Shown here: piece after piece, positions 22,947 through 44,820 of the stretch
Numbering within the stretch: position 1 is the first letter of the stretch
Layout: each line of letters begins with the position of its first letter
Assembly: GCF_910596095.1 (NCBI RefSeq)
Contig: NC_056548.1
Span: 7,217,151 to 7,281,150, forward strand
Reading direction: 5' to 3'
DNA: 64,000 nucleotides
From: Thunnus maccoyii
Taxonomy: Eukaryota > Chordata > Actinopteri > Scombriformes > Scombridae
Translations under genes and position numbers: made by a program
Notes under the pieces: model-generated
The model's database searches: none
The model's input: only the letters and a program-made list of their open reading frames with translations
What the model was told of the DNA's origin: nothing

Positions 22947-25900
22947 CTATCTTCCATCAGGATGGCCGTGGTGCATTTCTGGTGTGTAAGTAAGAAGAAC
23001 AATCATGACCCACAGATGCAGTACAGCCTGTGAAAAGAAGTTGACAAGTTGTTTAATTATTTTATTAACTGTTGTTCACCATTTGATCATATTACAAATG
23101 CAAAAAAACTTGCATCTCAAACAAATACTCACCATGTACAATATAATGAAAACTCTGGCCATTGGGTAGCGCCTCAAGAAGATCCCCAGTCTTATGCTGA
23201 AATTACAAGATTTTCTATTTATCATTGAAGATCACATGTTACTTAGAAAAACTGTGTAATTATTCTACAATAACATCGAGGATAAAAATACTTGTAAAAG
23301 CTTACCTGAAACGGTCGATGGTGCTGGCTGCTTTGCGTACTTTGCCGTACATCCCTGGACTCTCCTGATCACTGAAAAGGACTGGTGTGTTTCTTTGTCG
23401 TGCTCCTGAAAATTTAACAAGCAGAAAAGACATTAACAGTGAAGTCAAGATTAAATTTGATCAATTATTGAAACTAAAGAAACAGAAAATGACCAAATGT
23501 TTGTTAAAAAAAAACAAAAAAAAAAAACTCTTGAATTCTCTTGATATCAGGGAGAGACATGCAAAACTTTATTAGAATAAAATTTAAAAAACAAAAAAAA
23601 ACAAGGGAAATGGATCAACTGTAAAGGTAAATCAGCTGCTGCTGTTCTGGCAATGAAAATTTCTACAAAAGTCTAATTTCAGCGCTGGATTCTCATGATA
23701 CAAAGTGTTCTGCGTGCTTTGGCCTCATAGAAGCATTGAAAATTTAAATACTGGTTACTTTTGAAAGCCGAAATTGTGCTGTCATGACTGAACTAAACTT
23801 CAAGATTTCTGCATTGATATCTGAGATTGAGATAAAACTACCATACGACTACATATTGACCCCCTAACATTCACCTGCTTTAACCTAGCCTACCTGGTCC
23901 ATCAATACTGCTCATGTTGATGGCTGGCCCTCCGCTTTGTCCTCCCTGGGCGTTCTTCAGCTGCTGTTCCAGTCGCTCCAGCTGGAAGACCAGGGAACTT
24001 TTTTCCGTGCCCAGAGCCTCCAACATCGTCTGCTTCTGGATCAGCGTCTCTGTAAGCTGGTGGAGCCGATTCTCCAGCTCTGTCTGGCTGCTGCTGAGAG
24101 TCTTGTTGGTCAACTGGAGGAGTAAAGAAATACCAGAATACGCTTTGTTAGTTAGATATGTGTAGCATTTTAAAACATCTACTTGAAGATTTCTGTTAAA
24201 TTCCCAAGCATTGAAGGAGAAATTCACCTGATTCCTGAGTTTTTGGATTTCATCTTCTCGGTCCTTGATTCGGCTCTGCAGAGTTGTTTTGGCCCGATGC
24301 TGTTCTTCCTCCAAGTACTGCAGCTCCTATGATTAAAAAAACAAACAAACAAACATAAAAATATTTCACACAACTTAAGAGTTTGATAAGACATGCAACA
24401 ATTATACATGTAATTTCAAGATCTATCCATGACGCAGTTGTAGTTTACCTGTTTGTAACGCTCGACTTCAGCCTCCACCTCCTGCTTAGCTCTGTTCTGT
24501 AGAGCCTGTTGCTCCTGTAACTGCACCTGCTGCTCCCGCCACGCTTCTGTCTCCGTCAGGGCCTGATTCTCCAAATCCTGAGAGAGAAAACATGTCCGAT
24601 GTGTACAGCTCAATCACCGATATCTCATGATCTTTTCGTACAAGGAACAAAGTCAACAAAGTCAAACTAAAGTTAGAAAGAAAACCTAAAAACACACTTG
24701 ATTACAGAGCCACGTACAAATTTGTGTGCGGTCACTGTGGCTTTGTTTGTTTAAAAGGTGCCTTGTGGAGTTTTCTTCTGAACAAACAAGAAGTTATGTT
24801 TACATTGTTTTATTTACCAGTACTCGTGTATGTCTTTGAGGTCCAACAAACACGAAATGTGAAATCCTTTTCCCCTCATACAAAAATTTGCAAAATCAAT
24901 TTTTTAAAAGTATTTTAAATCCAGCATTGTTTGCTGGCTCGTAGTCTTCTTCTTTCATTGCTGCATTCAATGGCACATTACTGCAACTTGCTCCATAGCA
25001 CCACTAGAGGTCAAAAACTCCACAGTGTACCTTTAAATATACTACATGCTGAAAGTGATTTGTAAACAAACGGCTCACAAAAGAGGAAGTGACACCAGTC
25101 ATGTCACGTATTTTAGACCAATTACAGATGTTTTCACATTGGGGCCTATTGTATGAGAGATTCATCTAATCCGGCCTGCATTTATATTTGGAAACCTCCT
25201 AATGAAGCCATCACCCAGGACTGTCCACACAGGGTTCAATATAGTATCTTATTACTTTTTTATTTCCACTTTGCCATTTTTTTCTTTTCTTGACATGTAC
25301 AGCATCTCACCTGTATTTCTGTTCGGAGCACGCGCACTTGCCCCTGTAGTTTTTGGATCTCTTCCCTCTGCAGATCCTTCTCGTGACGCAGTTCCTCCAT
25401 TTCCAGAGCCATGGCCCCGCTGCCGTCCAGTGTGTCCAGACCAGATCCTTCCTTCAGACTGCTGATGAGCTTCTCTTTGGACTAAAGAAACATTATTAAA
25501 AAGTTTGCAGTTAAAAGTTTAGTGATGCAAAAAATAAAGCTGATGATAAAGAAGAATATCAGGATCCCAATGGGACACAAAAACAGAAAAACACAATTTA
25601 AAAAGTATAAATCTTTATGTAAAAAAAAAAAATATTGTCCTCTGAAACGTGCATAATTCTTGGTCACAAGGTTAGTTTTAGCCTGGCATAATTCAAATAA
25701 ATTCAGATGCTACCTGTGAAAACTGTGGTTTTATTGAGGGCCTGCGGCAGTGAGCCTTACTTGTAGGATTCGTGAGGCTTTATGCTTATAGTCTTGTAAC
25801 TCCTGCTTGGCAGTCTCAGCTGCAGCTTTGGCACTTTTCAGTTGCTGTTGGAAGTCGTCCATCCTGAGCTTCTCCTCTGTTGCTCGCCGCTCTGTTGCTG

Positions 25901-28240
25901 TCACCGTCTCAGCGAGGGTCTGTCTCTCAGCCTCCAGTCTGGACAGGCGACCAGCATACTCACTCTAAACAAGAAGACAGGATTAGAATTTCCATGTGTT
26001 CAGTCTCGACTTGAGTTTTTCAGTGTGCACATAAAATTGATTTCTATTTCTACTCAGGCACAAATAACTAAATGTAAAGGCGGATAGAAGATTTTCTTAA
26101 CCATCATATATGTAGTGGAGCACCTGCATCTGCCGATAGCTGTCCTGTTCCCTCCTAACAGCCTGCTCAGCCTCTCGCAGCCTCTCCTGCATCGTCTCGA
26201 GAGCTTGGGACTGTATGCTGCTCCCTTCTGTGTGGTTTTGCATAATTCTAAAAAAACACAACAGTAAAATAGTGTCCAAAACAATTCCTAAAAATGCTGA
26301 TCTCTACTTCAAAATGATGTGTCATGAAGAGCGTACCTGGATGTTTCCTTCTGTGCCTCCTCTAGTGCAGTACTGCGGGACTTAAGCAGCTGATCAGCTT
26401 CATCTAGTCTGATTTTCAGGACTGCAAGTTGACCATCTTTGGCAGAGAGGGCCTCTGTCAGGTCATCAACCTGTGACCGCAGTTGTCGTAACGTCCGGTC
26501 AGTCTGTGACTGCTCTGAGTTAAATTTGTCTGATCGTAGTCGGGCGTGATTCAAATCTACAGGAGTAGAAAAAAAACATAATCAATACAGAGAAAGGTGC
26601 ATGAATGTAGGCCATCATTGTTCAGGTTTTGTCTTTTCTCTTACCGTCTTGCAAGTCTTTTGCTCTCTGGATGACTGAAGCCATCTCCTGGTTGAGGGAA
26701 GCCACCTCACTGCGCAGCAGTTGGTTCTCCAAACGCAGGCTGGACAGGACTTGGCTCTGCGGCTCCTCTACAGGAAGAGGCTCCAATCTGCTGGACTCCT
26801 GAGGGACAGCCATGCCCGAGTCTGAACTCTCAGGTGTGTCTGTGTTGGACATGATGTTACCACACAGAGACATAAATGCCTGAAATTAATATACAGTAAC
26901 TTTATTATGAAAGAAATCTGGCTGTAGTTGTGGCTTTGTGTGTTGTACAGTTTTCCAACTACAGCTGGACTGTGTAATAAAACATGAATATCAAGATTAG
27001 GGCTGCAACTAACAATTATTTCCATTATAGATTAATCTGATTATTCTTTTCTCGATTAATCTATTAGTCGTTAGGTCTATAAAACGCCAGAAAATGATGA
27101 AAAGAGTTGATCACTGTTTCCTAAAGTCCATGATGCAACCTAAAATGTCTTGTTTTGTGCTGACTAATAGTCCACATTTTATTTTATTATCATAGAGGAA
27201 CCAGAAAATATTCACATTTAAGAAGTTGGAACAAGAGAAGTTTAGCATTTTTTCTTAAAAATGGCTTAAAGTGATTCATCGATAATCAAAATAGCTGCAG
27301 ATTAATTTTCTGTTGATTGACAAATCATTGCAGCTCTACTCAAGATAACTTTAATATATCTTTTGAAATCATAACAGAGTATCTGAGTCACAATATTATT
27401 GGCCAAGTGTCTCATTTGTTGAATAAAGAAAATCCTGCAAAATGACCAGTTTGGATCTAGTTTATGTTACAAATCAGCCACATCTGGAGATAGTGTTGTT
27501 ATACAAAACATGAAATACAACATGTAGTAAAAACACTGAAAACAGTGGTGAAAAAAGACTTGAGTTTGGCCTGAGGAGCTCATACCTTGGCTTGGCTCTT
27601 TAGCAGAGCTCTCCTCTGATGTTTTGATGCTGTGAGCAGACAGCGAGCTGAGGCTTGAGGCCCGGGACACACCGCGGGTTGAGGGGGGCGTGGACGGGGC
27701 TGAGGGGATGGTGTGAGGAGTAGTGGAGGGGGGAGGTGTTGGGTTTTGGGCCTCGGTGACTGGAACTGCCACTTTTGCAAGTTCTCTTCTTGAATCCCTC
27801 CTGTTGCTGACTGGAGGGTCCGAGCTGTTCAGAAAGTCAAAAAGCATGTCATCGTCCACATCCTGCTCGCTCTTTTTGGGCCTCACGAAGCCAGAGGAGG
27901 TCTTGGCAGAGCTGGGAGGACTGCCTGCTGAGCCAGAGTTGGTACTGGACACGTTGGCTGTGCCTGCCACCAGGGTTGCATTGGTTCTCTTGATGTTGCC
28001 CGCTGCTGCAGAGATGTAGCTTGGTGTATCGTGAGAGGATGCATAGGCATGATGTGTCACAGCTGCGTCGGTCTTGTACCCCGCAGGGTTGTATTCAGGT
28101 TGGACAGTTGCATCGCCTTCGTAAATTGACTTGAAGGAGGATGTTTTCTCCTGGTTTTTGCTCAGAGCGGTGGCAGCTCCCTGGTCCACTTTATTCAGGA
28201 AGTCTTCAGCTTTCCCAGCAAACTCAGCAAACCAAGACAT
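22947..28240 (-). CDS. golga5: GOLGA5 (golgin-84), tail-anchored Golgi tether
   Basis: Golgin-84 tethers intra-Golgi COPI vesicles and helps stack assembly and Rab1 binding. Twelve coding exons join to 753 residues (human 731): 27586-28240, 26645-26839, 26337-26556, 26124-26247, 25761-25964, 25311-25481, 24449-24577, 24228-24326, 23894-24113, 23306-23405, 23133-23196, 22947-23027. The N-terminus MSWFAEFAGKAEDFLNKVDQ is diagnostic. A low-complexity Ser/Thr/Pro region follows to about residue 220, then coiled coil to about 690. A C-terminal membrane anchor at about 718-741 (RVFIILYM, VLHLWVMIVLLTY) comes just before the end. The start is the first ATG after a 5'-UTR acceptor at 28249. The junction 26839/27586 uses an unusual acceptor (see findings). 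Confidence 0.96.
24750..25037. mobile_element. Short MITE in a GOLGA5 intron
   Basis: Ends TTTAAAAGGTGCCTTGTGGA and a matching ACTCCACAGTGTACCTTTAA form imperfect terminal inverted repeats. Length is about 288 bp. It is non-coding. Confidence 0.7.
26997..27339 (+). mobile_element. MITE of the GGCTGCAACTAA family
   Basis: Starts TAGGGCTGCAACTAACAATT and ends CAAATCATTGCAGCTCTA. The interior has the family motifs AGAAAATATTCACATTTAAG and TCGATAATCAAAATAG. About 343 bp, near full length, in the GOLGA5 intron 26840-27585. Confidence 0.75.
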
Positions 28241-28262
28241 TTTGCATTCTGATGGCAGAAAC

Positions 28263-28934
28263 CAGTGGTGGAAGAAGTATTTAGATTCTTTACTTAAGTA
28301 CCAATATGGCAATGTAAAAATACTCCATTACAAGTAAAAGTCCTGCATGAAAAATCCTACCTAAGTAAAAGTACATAAGTATTAGCAGCTTGATGTAGTT
28401 AAAGTATTTAAGTAAAATTACTGGTTTGGTCCCTCTGACTGATGCATTATTATATATGACATCATTAGATTATCAATACTGAAGCATCAGTGTTAGAGCA
28501 GCATGTTGCTGTTGTAGCTGCTGGAGGTGGTGCTAGTTTGTACTACTTTATATAGGCTACAGTTAGCTAGATTAGTCCAGTGGTTCCCAACCTAGGGGTC
28601 AGGGCCCTCCAAAGGGTCACAAGATAAATCTGAGGGGTCATGAGATGATAAATGGGAGTGTAAGATGTCAAAAGCTAAACTGGAAATCACTGGTTTAATC
28701 TTAATAATGTGTTGTTTTTAAAAGCTTGTTATACTATCTATTGTGTCAAATCGTCATCTGAAAAGTAACTAAAGCTGTCAAATAAATGTAGTAAAAAGTA
28801 CAATATTTCCCTCTGAAATGTGGTGGAGTGGAAGTATAAAGTAGGAAAAAATGTTAATACTCAAAGTAAAAATACCTCAAAATTGTATTTACGTACAATA
28901 CTTGAGTAAATGTGTTTAGTTACTTTCCACCATT
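28263..28934 (+). mobile_element. MITE with CAGTGGTGGAA termini, copy 1
   Basis: Left terminus CAGTGGTGGAAGAAGTATTT and right terminus TTACTTTCCACCATTG are inverted. It is packed with AAGTAAAAGTAC-like motifs typical of a very common fish element. About 670 bp. It begins only about 22 bases before the GOLGA5 start codon, so it fills intron 1 up to the acceptor. Confidence 0.8.
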
Positions 28935-29280
28935 GGCAAAAACATTACAGCACACATTTCAGGATGAACTGAACATCACAGACAAGCTGCATCACATTTA
29001 GTTTTAGGTGACATACAGTTAAGGTTAAGATTGATAAATAAATGCATATCTTAGCGGAGGGAGACGATAGCATGCTAAGTCAATAACTCAACAGAGTCGG
29101 GGCTGACTTTACTGCAACGACGTTTCTGGCACAAATACATGGACACATAACAGTATAACATGACTCATCAGTAGCCACCGCTATCATATAATTGGTGTAA
29201 ACACAGTTGGTTTATCATAATCCTCATCTCTGCTAAAGCTAACAGGCTAGCTCAGGAAAGCTACGTCAATTCCAACTCAC

Positions 29281-29340
29281 CGTTTGAAATGACGTCCAAA
29301 TGCAAAAACGCCTCAGGTCAGCTGGCTACCGCCGAGGTGT
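29281..29340 (-). promoter_or_regulatory. golga5: Probable GOLGA5 5'-UTR exon and core promoter
   Basis: On the minus strand, a good donor (GTGAGTTGG) at 29280 follows a non-coding segment with a TGACGTC-like sequence near 29289-29296 and a small GC-rich patch near 29325. The matching acceptor is at 28249, giving an 8-base leader before the ATG in the next exon. The transcript start is inferred only roughly, at about 29340. Confidence 0.5.
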
Positions 29341-29542
29341 AACTGCTGAACATGAAAGAGGAATACCGTTTGGATATTCACTGTCCAATGTCATTATCTG
29401 TCAAATAAGGATATTGGTGATTCTTTTCAATACGTGGACCAGGAAGTTCTGCGAGCAAGGACCCCACAACAGACTGGCTTCAGCGGAGCCTGATGGAAAA
29501 TAAACCGATGGCTCAGCACCCCGCTTGTTTGTATACTCTTAT

Positions 29543-30432
29543 CAGTGGTGGAAAGTAAAGTACTGTACTTAAGAAAAGATTTGAGGTACTTGTACTTTAC
29601 TTGAGTATTTCCATTTGATGTTACTTTATACTTCCACTCCACTAAATTTCAGAGGGAAATATTGTACTTTCTACTCCACCAGATTTATTTGACAACTTCA
29701 GTTACTTTTCAGATGAAGATTTGACACAATTGATAATATAACAAGCTTTTAAAATACAACATATTGTTAAAGATGAAACCAGTGGTTTCCAACCTTTTTG
29801 GCTTTTGATGTCTTACAAAAAGCAGCGTGTAGTCGGGTCACATTTCAGATGTCTATGACTTGTTAACAGCTCCACCAAATAGTGATTTTTCCCTCTAAAC
29901 GTCTCACATGGTTTCATTTCAATAAATGTTCAAATGATCAAATATTTCACCAAAAATCAAAGATTAGAGAAAAAGTCCAAAAACTGAAAACACATTTGTG
30001 TATCAGAACTTTGTTTTTTCGTCTTTTCTTTCCCATTAATCATCTCACGACCCCTCAGATTTATCTGGTGGCCCTTTGGAGGGGCGCGACCCCTAGGTTG
30101 GGAACCACTGGACTAAACAAGCTAACTGTATATAAAGTAGTTGAAACTAGCTCCACCTCCAGCAGCTACAACAGTAACATGCTGTTCTAACACTGATGCT
30201 TCAGTATTAATAATCTAATGATGTCATATATAATAATATATCAGTCAGAGGGACCAAACCAGTACTTTTACTGCAATACTTTAACTACATTTTGCTGCCA
30301 ATACTTATGTACTTTTACTTAGGTAGGATTCTATTTTTCATGCAGGACTTTTACTAGTAATGGAGTATTTTTACATTGCTGTATTGGTACTTTTAATGAA
30401 GTAAAGGATCCGAGTACTTCTTCCACCGCTGG
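29543..30432 (-). mobile_element. MITE with CAGTGGTGGAA termini, copy 2 (inverted)
   Basis: Same element as 28263-28934 in opposite orientation. Its right end, read on the minus strand, aligns base for base over long stretches with the left end of copy 1, for example TCCTGCATGAAAAAT. It is about 890 bp, with extra internal sequence around 29880-30050. The rest of the GOLGA5-RTF1 gap (30433-31230) shows nothing recognisable. Confidence 0.8.
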
Positions 30433-31245
30433 CTCCTATCAATATAAACATAAACACTGGTAAACAGAGCAGACACTAAATCTGCAGTTTGTGCATTTCT
30501 TTCTCAAAACTGTGCAGATGTTTCCAAGACACTTGAAAATCAGTGAACCCAACTCTTTCTGCAGAAATGGAAGAAACCACTAGAATCTTTGGGAGTCAAA
30601 TATAATTTGGACTTAAAAGGACAGCTGTAGATAAATGAATTGGGAACATTGGCCACAATTTGAACCATATATCAATAATTATCATTTTATTTCATTTTAA
30701 GTGCTGTGCATGTTTTTTCCTTTTCTGGACCAGTCCTGTAATGCTGCATTTAAATATGTTTAAAAACACAACACAACAAAATTTGACAAGAAATGTTACT
30801 GACCATTTAAAAAAAACCCATCAGTAGAATATTTACTGCATGTCGTTCTCAAGTAAGAGTATTGTTTACCTAATTTAACTTTGAATAAAAGTAGCTTCTT
30901 TAAAAGAGAATTGCAATTGGCAGTTGCAAAATAAAGCACACAAAGCCAGATAACTTTCTCTTCACTGATGAACCGCTCGCTGTAAATACCCCATCCATTT
31001 TCTGATGCTAAAAAAAATGAATATTTGTGATGTGTATGCATTAGATATGACTAGTAATTAAGTTAAATTTAACTAGCATACCCCAAAAAGTATACAAAAT
31101 GTACTTTACCACAGTACTGTTGTTTAAATTCCCTGCTTCCAGCTTTAACAGATAAAATAACAACCTCAGGAGGTGTTGCTGCAGTACAAACTCACTGTTA
31201 CATAAGACAAGACAAAAACAGACAAACTTTATCAAACAGTGCCTC

Positions 31246-31251
31246 TTTATT
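31246..31251 (-). promoter_or_regulatory. rtf1: RTF1 polyadenylation signal
   Basis: TTTATT on the plus strand gives AATAAA in the RTF1 transcript, implying a 3' UTR of about 985 bases. Confidence 0.6.
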
Positions 31252-32052
31252 TTTTCCTGCACTCACTCCAAAATGCATATTTACATGGCATGCCACATCA
31301 ATACTGGAACTGACTATGGACAATTGATAACACGTAGAATCTGCTCTGGGAGTTAAGGGCGAGGGAGTTACATCCCCTAAACAACCAAACAAGAGATATA
31401 ACAGAAATGAAGCAACACTTATAACCATCCATAGAAAATGTTTCCTCTTAAATCAGGTTGTTTCAAAGACTTAAAAAGTGATAAATGTCCAGTTGACATG
31501 TACCAAACATCTTATTCCCAAGTTTCTCTATTTATTTTTACATATGACATGGAGAGCTGGCGTCACAAGTCAGAGATGGCGATCATCTACACTCTGCAAA
31601 AGACCATGAGGCTAGAGTAGGTGGGTAGATGATCACACACTTGGGGGAGAAAAAGATTTACAACAGTAATTCATCGTTGGTGCCGACAAGCTGGTCAACT
31701 CCGTTAGGTGTCCAGTCCGGCAATTTCAAAATACCTCATCAATGTTTTCTAAGATAGTGTCCTTGTTCAAGGTAATAATCCACAAGCGCTGAGTCCTTTC
31801 CAGAAAAAAAAAATGTCCAGAGGATCCAAAAGAGGGGAGAGAAGTTAAATACATAAAAAACACAACTCAATATACAAGTTTGTGTGTGATAATGCAAAAA
31901 TAACAAAACAACATTATCTGGAAAAGTTTCTTCTGAGAGAGATCCTTTGAGAAAAAAAAAAAAAAAAAAAATGTAGCTCAATCAGTATTTCCTCTGTTTT
32001 CGGATAAAAAGTCTGTTGTATTAACATTCAAACTCACATCCTCCAGGAGTCA

Positions 32053-32054
32053 TT

Positions 32055-32091
<37 letters not shown>

Positions 32092-32113
32092 ACAATCTCT
32101 TTCTCTCTCTCAA

Positions 32114-32145
<32 letters not shown>
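32053..32145. repeat. Two (CA)n tracts, (UG)n in the RTF1 3' UTR
   Basis: CA repeats at about 32057-32086 and 32113-32140, linked by a TC-rich spacer. In the RTF1 mRNA they read as UG repeats starting about 75 bases after the stop codon. Confidence 0.9.
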
Positions 32146-32218
32146 ACTCACTCTCTCGCTCCCTCTTTCACAGCCAATTACTCATGCAATGTGGTTTCTA
32201 AATGAGGAAGTGGCTGCA

Positions 32219-42508
<10,290 letters not shown>

Positions 42509-42660
42509 GATTAGCTGCACGGCTAACCTGTGTCGTCTAAATGTTTGAGGTTAGCCGCTGCTGCTACCTAGCTAGTCAGGCACACAAAGGCGCTACTGAG
42601 CATGCGCGCTCACATAGATACCACTCTGCCTTAAATATATTTATTTTTATTATGTACAGG
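42509..42660. promoter_or_regulatory. rtf1: RTF1 promoter region
   Basis: The sequence just upstream of the RTF1 start codon includes GCATGCGC at 42600-42607, an NRF1-like half of a CpG-promoter motif. Beyond about 42620 the sequence turns AT-rich to 43060 with nothing recognisable. Confidence 0.4.
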
Positions 42661-43077
42661 TACTTATTTTTTATTTTATTTATTTATGTATCTATTTTGT
42701 TTATTGTCAATGTAGCCTTGCTGTTTTGACTCTGTCTCTACTTTTGAGGAATGCATAACCAATATTCCTACAAGAAAAACTGTATTTAATGTCTCTGTCA
42801 GTTAAATAAAATCCATATTAATGCTTTTGTTTCTCGCATGACTTAAATAATTGACTTGAAATAAAGAAAAAGACGGTTCAGAATATTTTATTTTACTTTC
42901 TATTATTATTTACGTTATTATATGATTATGTTATATAATTTAAGTTATCCTTCTTATCTAATGTGTCTTGTATGTTAAGATATGTTTATTGTCGTTATTT
43001 ATGGTCTCTATACCTTGATGTTTGTAAATGAGTCATTTTAAATTTAAAAAAAGAGTAGCTGAGATGGGAACTACATA

Positions 43078-43433
43078 TTGACAATGAGTGTGTCAGTCAG
43101 GACAGGAATGTTTGGTGCACAAGAGCTACATTCAAGGCAACAATCTTCCGATGCAAACAACGCTGCTGTCACGTGTGTTTCACTCGCTGCTCAACGTTAT
43201 ATTCACAGCATATTTGAATGTGTGTTGCTGAATGCAGCCCAAGTACTTCCTGTGTGGATCTGGACAACCTTGGATCCGTGCACGAACGTAAACGAGCAAT
43301 TTATCGGTTGTTTGTAATGTAATCACAACCCTGTTAAAAAGAGACAATTTAAAGGTCCTAAATTTAACCTAAAACACGATCTGAAGCCGCCGGTGATGTT
43401 TCCATCAGGCTCGTTTTATGACAAGATGTTCAG
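43078..43433 (+). promoter_or_regulatory. ndufaf1: Possible NDUFAF1 promoter and untranslated first exon
   Basis: A somewhat GC-richer segment with TACTTCCTG (ETS-like) near 43240 and a strong donor AGA/GTAAGT at 43433. It could splice to the acceptor-like ATGTATCCCAG just before the NDUFAF1 start codon. This is inference from motifs only. Confidence 0.3.
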
Positions 43434-43744
43434 AGTAAGTAGAAACAGATTATGAACCTACAGTATGTTCTCTGTATCCCATTAAGTCTGAAAGAACAGG
43501 GATAATTTATTCTTACGTATGTATTTGACTAAATGTTTTCAGAAATGTAGCAGTAAACAGTGCAGCAACAATAACTGTTTTAATAGTTTAGTTCCGATTT
43601 TTGTTAATAATTCCCTGATAATAAATTTCCTTCAAGAGCTACCTGAGTTGAAACTGGTGTCAAATGAATACTTAAATATCCCCTCCAGACATGTTTTAAG
43701 ATGTATATAAAATATTCTACTTTGAATCATAATTTGTTTCTGAT

Positions 43745-43975
43745 ATAGGGCTGCAACTAACGATTATTTTCATTATCAATTAATCTATCGATTATTTTCT
43801 CCAGTAATCGAGTAATCGTTTGGTCTGTAAAATGTCAGTAAATGGTGGAATATGTCAATCACTATTTCCCACAGCCTAAGATGAAACCCAAAATGCAAAG
43901 ATATTCAGTTTACTATCATAGAGGATTACAGAAAACAGAAAATATTCACATTTGAGAAGTTTGAACTTCTTTGAT
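43745..43975 (+). mobile_element. MITE of the GGCTGCAACTAA family, 3'-truncated
   Basis: Begins TAGGGCTGCAACTAACGATT and follows the family interior to about ATTCACATTTGAGAAGTTTG, then stops. It lies in the RTF1-NDUFAF1 divergent interval. Confidence 0.75.
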
Positions 43976-44306
43976 CCTCTTTTAGAGGAGGAGGACTTTA
44001 AGTTATTCTACTTAGTACTGAATGAATTAGTTACTATAGTGAAAAAGAAAAAAGCAAGCAAACCTTCACTGAAACTCTCTCTATGTGAAGCTCAGACCAA
44101 CTTCATACCAAAACACTGGTTGGCATTTTCTTAATATGTGAATTAAACCATTAAGTAAGTGACACAATGGGAAAAGATTTACATTATTTTCTATTTTTTC
44201 AACTGATAAACAAGACCAACAGCAAAACATAGATCAGCTTATAGTCGCTGAACTATTATAAAATGCATCTTATACCAGATAATAATGTAAAGATTTTATA
44301 TGTTGT

Positions 44307-44644
44307 AGAGCTTCAATAATTAGTTGATCGACAGAAATGTAATCAACTATTTTGATAATCGATTAATCGCTTTTGATCATTTTTTTGAGAAAAAAAAAAA
44401 TTAAAATTCTCCAGTTCCAGCTTATTAAATGTGAATATTTTCTGGTCCTTATTCCACTATGACAGTAAACTGAATATCTGAGTTGTGGACTGTTAGTTAG
44501 GACAAAATAGATATTTTAGGTTGCATATTGAGCTTTGGGAAAAAGTGATTGACCTTTTTCACCATTTTCATTTTATTGACCAAACAACTAATTGATTAAT
44601 CAAGATAATAATCGATAATGAAAAGAATCATCAGTTGCAGCCCT
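44307..44644 (-). mobile_element. MITE of the GGCTGCAACTAA family, full length
   Basis: Read on the minus strand it starts ATCAGGGCTGCAACTGATGA and ends AATTATTGAAGCTCTA. 338 bp, close to the copy at 26997-27339. It ends about 175 bp before the NDUFAF1 start codon. Confidence 0.75.
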
Positions 44645-44820
44645 GATATGATGATCACAACCTGTCAAGTCAGTTGAATAAGATTTTTTTAAAATGTCCA
44701 TATCCTTGTAAATTCAAGAAACTTCATATTAAATCCATTATTAGTCTATAACTCAAGTGTAGTAACACCACTCTCCTATGTGATGTATCCCAGCTCTGAA
44801 CCATCCAGATCAACACTGAA

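Noticed and set aside
26622-26873. Separate GOLGA5-like start MSLCGN at 26871
   Set aside because: This ATG lies in intronic sequence before the in-frame acceptor; the exon is internal.
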